The notes under the pieces were generated by a model. The model ran no database searches. It had not been told where the DNA came from and worked only from the letters and a program-made list of their open reading frames with translations. 64,000 nt of DNA, taken from positions 161,024 to 225,023 of the forward strand of contig NZ_FNIQ01000008.1 in the NCBI RefSeq assembly GCF_900104025.1, read 5' to 3'. Made by a program: the position numbers and the translations under genes. Within the stretch, counting starts at the first letter, position 1. Each line of letters opens with the position of its first letter. Positions 58,557 to 64,000 of this stretch are shown piece by piece. Source of the stretch: Geodermatophilus sp. DSM 45219. Lineage in GTDB: Bacteria; Actinomycetota; Actinomycetes; Mycobacteriales; Geodermatophilaceae.

Positions 58557-58657
58557 CCCCTCCTCGGGAGGGGGTCCCCGTGGGCTTCGATCGAAGACCG
58601 GTCACCCGGGCGCTGTCAGGCGCGAGGCCACGAAGAGGACGTCGCCGCATGCGACGT
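58557..58657 (+). promoter_or_regulatory. pnp leader hairpins
   Basis: Two hairpins precede pnp: CCCCTCC/GGAGGGG (58557-58573) and ACGTCGC/GCGACGT (58639-58657). The second ends 3 nt before the purine-rich ribosome binding site AGGAAGAGGA. PNPase is known to control its own mRNA through leader structure in E. coli; a similar role is only suggested here. Confidence 0.4.
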
Positions 58658-58671
58658 AGGAAGAGGACACC

Positions 58672-60954
58672 GTGTCCGCACCCACCACCCAGAACACCAC
58701 CGCCGCCGCGGAGTTCGACCCCGAGGACGGGGTCACCACCGCCACCGCGGTCATCGACAACGGCAGCTTCGGCAGCCGCACCGTCACCTTCGAGACCGGC
58801 CGGCTGGCCAAGCAGGCCGCCGGCTCCGTCGTCGTCACCATGGGCGACACCATGCTGCTCTCGGCCACCACGGCCGGCCGCCAGCCCAAGGAGCACTTCG
58901 ACTTCTTCCCGCTGACGGTCGACGTCGAGGAGCGCATGTACGCCGCCGGGCGCATCCCCGGCTCGTTCTTCCGCCGCGAGGGCCGCCCGTCGGAGGACGC
59001 GATCCTCACCTGTCGCCTGATCGACCGCCCGCTGCGCCCCACCTTCGCCAAGGGGCTGCGCAACGAGGTCCAGGTCGTCATCACCGTCCTGTCGCTGGAC
59101 CCCGACCACGTCTACGACGTGCTGGCCATCAACGGCGCCTCGGCGTCGACCCAGCTGTCCGGCCTGCCGTTCTCCGGCCCGGTCGGCGGCACCCGGGTCG
59201 CGCTGGTGAACGGCCAGTGGGTGGGCTTCCCGACCCACGCCGAGCTCGAGGACGCCGTCTTCGACATGGTCGTGGCCGGCCGGGTGCTCCCGGACGGCGA
59301 CGTCGCGATCATGATGGTCGAGGCCGAGGCCACCGAGAAGACGATCGAGCTGGTCGCCGGCGGCGCCACCGCGCCGACCGAGGAGGTCGTCGCCCAGGGC
59401 CTCGAGGCCGCGAAGCCGTTCATCAAGGCGCTGTGCGACGCGCAGAGCGCGATGGCCGAGAAGGCCGCCAAGCCGGTCGCGGACTTCCCGCGCTTCCTCG
59501 ACTACCAGGACGACGTCTACGCCGCGGTCGACGCCCAGGCCGCCGGCCGGCTCGCCGAGGTGCAGGCCATCGCCGGCAAGCAGGAGCGGGAGACCGCCAC
59601 CGACGAGCTCAAGGACGAGGTCAAGGCCGCGCTCGCCGCCCAGTTCGAGGGCCGCGAGAAGGAGGTCTCGGCCGCCTTCCGCGCCGTCACCAAGAAGGTG
59701 GTCCGGCAGCGCATCCTGCGCGACAAGGTCCGCATCGACGGCCGTGGGCTGACCGACATCCGGCCGCTGTCGGCCGAGGTCGAGGTCATCCCGCGGGTGC
59801 ACGGCTCGGCGCTGTTCGAGCGCGGCGAGACCCAGATCCTGGGCGTCACCACGCTGAACATGCTCCGCATGGAGCAGCAGCTGGACACGCTGTCGCCGGT
59901 CAACCGCAAGCGCTACATGCACAACTACAACTTCCCGCCCTACTCGACCGGTGAGACCGGCCGCGTGGGCTCGCCCAAGCGCCGCGAGATCGGCCACGGT
60001 GCGCTCGCCGAGCGGGCGCTGGTCCCGGTGCTGCCCGACCGCGAGGAGTTCCCCTACGCGATCCGGCAGGTCTCCGAGGCGCTGGGCTCCAACGGCTCGA
60101 CGTCCATGGGGTCGGTCTGCGCGTCGACCCTGGCGCTGCTCAACGCCGGCGTGCCGCTGAAGGCGCCGGTCGCCGGCATCGCCATGGGCCTGGTGTCCGA
60201 CGAGGTCGACGGCAAGACCGAGTACGTCGCGCTGACCGACATCCTCGGTGCCGAGGACGCCTTCGGTGACATGGACTTCAAGGTCGCCGGCACCAAGGAC
60301 TTCGTCACGGCCCTCCAGCTGGACACGAAGCTCGACGGGATCCCCTCCGACGTGCTGGCCCAGGCGCTGACCCAGGCCCGCGCGGCCCGGCTGCACATCC
60401 TCGATGTCATGGGCGAGGCCATCGACGCCCCCGACGAGATGAGCCCCTACGCGCCGCGGGTCACCACGGTGCGCATCCCGGTCGACAAGATCGGCGCGGT
60501 CATCGGCCCCAAGGGCCAGATGATCAACGCGATCCAGGACGAGACCGGCGCGGACATCACCATCGAGGACGACGGCACGATCTACGTCGGCGCGTCCGAC
60601 GGCCCCTCGGCCCAGGCCGCGGTGGACCGGATCAACGCCATCGCCAACCCGCAGATGCCGAAGGTCGGCGAGCGCTTCCTCGGCACGGTCGTCAAGACCA
60701 CGCCGTTCGGTGCCTTCGTCTCCCTGCTCCCGGGCAAGGACGGCCTGGTGCACATCAGCAAGCTGGGCGCCGGCAAGCGGATCGGCAAGGTCGAGGACGT
60801 GGTCAACGTCGGCGACAAGCTGCAGGTCGAGATCACCGACATCGACGCCCGCGGCAAGATCAGCCTCGTGCCCGTCGCGGCCGAGGGGGACGGCGCGCCT
60901 GAGGCCGCTCCCGCCGAGGACGCCGCGGCCGCACCCGCGCCCGCGGAGGCATGA
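58672..60954 (+). CDS. pnp: Polyribonucleotide nucleotidyltransferase
   Basis: A 760-aa trimeric phosphorolytic 3' exonuclease and RNA degradosome component; actinobacterial members are also called GpsI. Two RNase PH domains ([21 protein letters not shown]...; [25 protein letters not shown]) flank a helical domain. The C-terminal KH domain has [15 protein letters not shown] [12 protein letters not shown] and the S1 domain [19 protein letters not shown] nonconserved 25-residue N-terminus and Ala/Pro tail are present. GTG start. Confidence 0.97.
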   Translation: MSAPTTQNTTAAAEFDPEDGVTTATAVIDNGSFGSRTVTFETGRLAKQAAGSVVVTMGDTMLLSATTAGRQPKEHFDFFPLTVDVEERMYAAGRIPGSFFRREGRPSEDAILTCRLIDRPLRPTFAKGLRNEVQVVITVLSLDPDHVYDVLAINGASASTQLSGLPFSGPVGGTRVALVNGQWVGFPTHAELEDAVFDMVVAGRVLPDGDVAIMMVEAEATEKTIELVAGGATAPTEEVVAQGLEAAKPFIKALCDAQSAMAEKAAKPVADFPRFLDYQDDVYAAVDAQAAGRLAEVQAIAGKQERETATDELKDEVKAALAAQFEGREKEVSAAFRAVTKKVVRQRILRDKVRIDGRGLTDIRPLSAEVEVIPRVHGSALFERGETQILGVTTLNMLRMEQQLDTLSPVNRKRYMHNYNFPPYSTGETGRVGSPKRREIGHGALAERALVPVLPDREEFPYAIRQVSEALGSNGSTSMGSVCASTLALLNAGVPLKAPVAGIAMGLVSDEVDGKTEYVALTDILGAEDAFGDMDFKVAGTKDFVTALQLDTKLDGIPSDVLAQALTQARAARLHILDVMGEAIDAPDEMSPYAPRVTTVRIPVDKIGAVIGPKGQMINAIQDETGADITIEDDGTIYVGASDGPSAQAAVDRINAIANPQMPKVGERFLGTVVKTTPFGAFVSLLPGKDGLVHISKLGAGKRIGKVEDVVNVGDKLQVEITDIDARGKISLVPVAAEGDGAPEAAPAEDAAAAPAPAEA

Positions 60955-60991
60955 CCGAGCTCGCGAGGTCATGCGGAGGCAGAGCACCACT

Positions 60992-61057
60992 GGTCACGTG
61001 TCCGACGAGCTGGGGGCACCTCCCGCTTGCGGGGGACAGCGAGGAGGACACGTGACC
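60992..61057 (+). promoter_or_regulatory. 12-bp inverted repeat enclosing the M16 protease ribosome binding site
   Basis: GGTCACGTGTCC (60992-61003) is perfectly complementary to GGACACGTGACC (61046-61057), which contains the GTG start codon. The 42-nt loop holds CCCGC/GCGGG and the ribosome binding site GAGGAGGA. In RNA this would bury the start region; in DNA each arm holds the CACGTG palindrome. Confidence 0.6.
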
Positions 61058-62431
61058 ACGAACCGGACGCAGGCTCTGACCGGGGCCGGGACGGGCGCCA
61101 CCGCGCCCGTCCCGGCCCCGGCCGGTGTGGGGGAGACCGTCGTCCTGGACGTCGACGAGGTCGGCGGCCGGGTCGAGCGCACCGAGCTGCCCGGTGGCCT
61201 GCGGGTGCTGACCGAGACGATGCCCGGGGTGCTGTCGGCGACGGTCGGGATCTGGGTCGGCGTCGGCTCGCGCGACGAGACCGACGCCGTCGCCGGCTCC
61301 TCCCACTTCCTGGAGCACCTGCTGTTCAAGGGCACCGGCAGTCGCAGCGCGCTGGAGATCGCGACGGCGATGGACGCCGTCGGCGGTGAGATGAACGCCT
61401 TCACCGCCAAGGAGCACACCTGCTACTACGCGAACGTGCTCGCCAGCGACCTGCCGCTGGCGGTCACCCTGCTCGGTGACCTGGTCACCGACGCGCTCAA
61501 CACGGCCCCGGACCTGGAGAGCGAGCGGACGGTGGTGCTCGAGGAGATCGCCATGCGCGACGACGAGCCCTCCGACCTGGTCCACGACCTGTTCGCGGAG
61601 ACGCTCTTCGGGGGCACGGCGCTCGGCCGGTCGGTGCTGGGCACCGTCGAGTCCATCGAGGGCCTGACCCGGGAGGACGTCGACGGCTGGTACCGCCGGC
61701 GCTACACCCCGCCCTCGGTCGTGGTCACCGCCGCCGGCCGGGTGCAGCACCAGCAGGTGCTGGACCTGGTCACCGCCGCCTTCGGCGCCCGGCTGTCCGG
61801 GTCGGCGCGCCCTGCGCCGCTGCGGCGGGGCGAGGAGGGCGGGGCGACCACCCCGGCCCGCCCGACCGGCCTGGTCCGGCGGCGGACCGAGCAGACCCAC
61901 CTGCTGCTCGGCTCGGTCGGCCTGGGCCGGCTCGACGAGCGGCGGTACGCGGCGGCGGTCATGGAGACCGCCGTGGGCGGGGGGATGAGCTCGCGGCTGT
62001 TCCAGGAGATCCGGGAGAAGCGCGGGCTGGTCTACAGCGTCGGGTCCGCGCTCACGCACTACGCCGGCACCGGGTCGTTCTCCGTCTACGCGGGGTGCTC
62101 GCCCAAGCGGGTGCCCGAGGTGCTGCGGCTGGTCCGGGAGGAACTCGCCCGCGTCGCGGCGGACGGGCTCACCGCCGAGGAGGTCGCCCGAGGGCGCGGC
62201 CAGCTCCGGGGCGGTCTGGTCCTGGGTCTCGAGGACACCGGCTCCCGGATGAGCCGGCTGGGCAAGAGCGAGCTGTCCTACGGCGAGTACCTGCCGGTGC
62301 GCGAGGTGCTCGACCGGCTCGACGCGGTCCAGGAGGAGCAGGTCCGCGCGGTCGCGGCCGAGCTGCTCACCCGCGACACCTGCCTGGCCGTGGTCGGTCC
62401 CTACCGCGAGTCGGAGCTCGACCGCCTCTGA
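61052..62431 (+). CDS. M16-family zinc metalloprotease (mitochondrial-processing-peptidase-like)
   Basis: A 459-aa inverzincin. His85-x-x-Glu88-His89 (SHFLEHLLFKG) and the distal glutamate region ESERTVVLEEIAMRDDEPSD form the metal site; the C-terminal half has the usual R/Y pair (EIREKRGLVYSVGSAL). Conserved next to pnp in actinobacteria. GTG 61052 follows GAGGAGGA. Substrates unknown. Confidence 0.94.
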   Translation: MTTNRTQALTGAGTGATAPVPAPAGVGETVVLDVDEVGGRVERTELPGGLRVLTETMPGVLSATVGIWVGVGSRDETDAVAGSSHFLEHLLFKGTGSRSALEIATAMDAVGGEMNAFTAKEHTCYYANVLASDLPLAVTLLGDLVTDALNTAPDLESERTVVLEEIAMRDDEPSDLVHDLFAETLFGGTALGRSVLGTVESIEGLTREDVDGWYRRRYTPPSVVVTAAGRVQHQQVLDLVTAAFGARLSGSARPAPLRRGEEGGATTPARPTGLVRRRTEQTHLLLGSVGLGRLDERRYAAAVMETAVGGGMSSRLFQEIREKRGLVYSVGSALTHYAGTGSFSVYAGCSPKRVPEVLRLVREELARVAADGLTAEEVARGRGQLRGGLVLGLEDTGSRMSRLGKSELSYGEYLPVREVLDRLDAVQEEQVRAVAAELLTRDTCLAVVGPYRESELDRL

Positions 62432-62796
62432 TGCGCCCGCACCCTGCTCTGGCCGTCCACGGCGCGCTGTCGCGCGGCGCCTTCGCCGTGGCCGTGCTGG
62501 TGTCGCTGGCGGTGCTGTTCGCCCCCGCGGACGACGTCCCGGCGTCGCCGCCGGGGGTGGACAAGGTGGTGCACCTGCTGCTGTTCGCCGCCCTGGCGGT
62601 GACCGGACGGTGGGCCGGGGCCCGGGCCGGGGCGCTCGGCGTCCTGCTGGTGGTCTACGCCGCGGTGAGCGAGGTCGTGCAGGGGTTCTCGGCGCTCGAG
62701 CGCTCCGCGTCGGTGGCCGACTGGGTGGCGGACACCGTCGGCGTCCTCGCGGGCCTGGCCGCCTGGGCCTGGGCCGCGGGACGCAGCCGACCGTGA
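62431..62796 (+). CDS. VanZ-like membrane protein
   Basis: A 121-aa protein with about four helices. PGVDKVVHLLLFAALAVTGRWAG and YAAVSEVVQGFSALERSASVADWVADTVGVLAGL match the VanZ-like pattern (K-x-x-H; E-x-x-Q; D-x-x-A-N/D). ATG overlaps the M16 stop (TGATG). Role unknown. Confidence 0.83.
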   Translation: MRPHPALAVHGALSRGAFAVAVLVSLAVLFAPADDVPASPPGVDKVVHLLLFAALAVTGRWAGARAGALGVLLVVYAAVSEVVQGFSALERSASVADWVADTVGVLAGLAAWAWAAGRSRP

Positions 62797-63651
<855 letters not shown>

Positions 63652-63974
63652 GGTCGGGCGCCGGCGTTGTGACGGGGACCGCCCTCCACCGACTTGCGCA
63701 CGGACCCCGGACGTCGTGTATGGTTCTCTTCGCGCCGGACGGGCCCGGGAGGGCCGCGGAGAGCACCCCCCGGGTGCAGGACTCCGGACACGGCGTACAG
63801 CTGGACAAGCCGCCAGAGACGAGGCCCGTGAGGGTTTGGTAGCTGCGCGTCCGCTCCTTGAGAACTCAACAGCGTGCCGAAAGTCAGTGCCAAGTAACAA
63901 CCCCTTTTTTGTGGGTTTCTTTGGGTTGATTGATCGAGAGCGTCCAGTTCTCGGTTCTCGGCCTGGTTCAAGCA
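63652..63974 (+). promoter_or_regulatory. rrn promoter and leader
   Basis: TTGCGC (63694-63699) and TATGGT (63719-63724), spaced 19 bp, are the best -35/-10 pair. The leader holds the antitermination boxA-like segment CCTTGAGAACTCAACAG (63856-63872), an AT-rich CAACCC/GGGTTG hairpin (63898-63928) and then the 16S start. A second promoter is possible but not resolved. No coding sequence was seen. Confidence 0.65.
63856..63878 (+). promoter_or_regulatory. rrn boxA-like antitermination element
   Basis: TTGAGAACTCAACAGCGTGC is the familiar actinobacterial rRNA leader element, recognised by NusB/NusE with NusA. It lies about 100 nt before the 16S rRNA. Confidence 0.75.
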
Positions 63975-64000
63975 TCTACGGAGAGTTTGATCCTGGCTCA
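63975..64000 (+). rRNA. rrs: 16S ribosomal RNA, 5' end only
   Basis: GGAGAGTTTGATCCTGGCTCA is the universal start of bacterial 16S rRNA (the 27F primer region). Only the first 26 or so bases are in the window; the exact mature 5' end is approximate. Confidence 0.93.

Overview
The window is GC-rich (well over 70% by eye) actinobacterial chromosome. It has many GTG starts, 4-nt ATGA/GTGA gene overlaps, and the gene order ffh / rpsP-khpA-rimM-trmD-rplS-lepB-rnhB / dprA-xerC-whiG-rpsB-tsf-pyrH-frr-cdsA-rlmN / dxr-rip-ispG / rimP-nusA-ylxR-infB-rbfA-nrnA-dinF-truB / ribF-rpsO-pnp-dapB. That order is the conserved translation/envelope block of high-GC Actinobacteria. A WhiG/FliA-type sigma factor and the overall style suggest a Geodermatophilaceae-like organism (Blastococcus/Geodermatophilus/Modestobacter). 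The family-level call is an inference, not a match result.

Layout. 1-5.4 kb: metal uptake (cbiM and the start of its small partner) divergent from a nitrogen module amtB-glnB-glnD. 5.4-14.4 kb: a small zinc-ribbon protein, ffh, an amidohydrolase, a secreted protein, proS, and a divergent AraC regulator/molybdopterin oxidoreductase pair. 14.7-21 kb: ribosomal proteins, rRNA/tRNA modification, signal peptidase, an atypical response regulator, RNase HII. 21-26.8 kb: yraN-comM-dprA, xerC, a WhiG-type sigma factor and an M23 peptidase. 27-31.7 kb: rpsB-tsf-pyrH-frr-cdsA. 31.7-36.7 kb: an interruption with ppk2, a DUF952-acetyltransferase fusion, a SpoU methyltransferase, rlmN, a VIT-type transporter and a DUF2631 protein. 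36.7-43.4 kb: dxr, site-2 protease, ispG, GNAT, lipoprotein PBP. 43.5-54.4 kb: ferritin-like pair, rimP-nusA-ylxR-infB, DUF503, rbfA through truB. 54.5-64 kb: HAD, ABM monooxygenase, ilvE, ribF, rpsO, pnp, M16 protease, VanZ-like, dapB, then the promoter/leader and first bases of a 16S rRNA gene. No mobile element, CRISPR array, tRNA or defence system is visible.

The most unusual content is non-coding. A family of roughly 55-60-nt intergenic elements recurs at nine loci, nearly always starting within a few bases of a stop codon. Each copy folds as an outer GGACC.../...GGCC stem around an inner stem capped by a near-invariant TCGCAGGCTC. Both stems change by compensatory substitution between copies (CCCC/GGGG, CGCC/GGCG, CCGT/ACGG, CCGC/GCGG, CTGC/GCAG), which argues for a selected RNA or cruciform structure. 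One copy lies inverted at the 5' end of a DUF503 gene, where it appears to supply both the Shine-Dalgarno sequence and a CTG start codon. Other signals are a Nur-like nickel operator at cbiM, a GlnR-like site at amtB, structured leaders of rpsB, rplS, rpsO, rimP and pnp, palindromes at ilvE and at the M16 protease, and a response regulator whose receiver lacks the phosphorylation residues.
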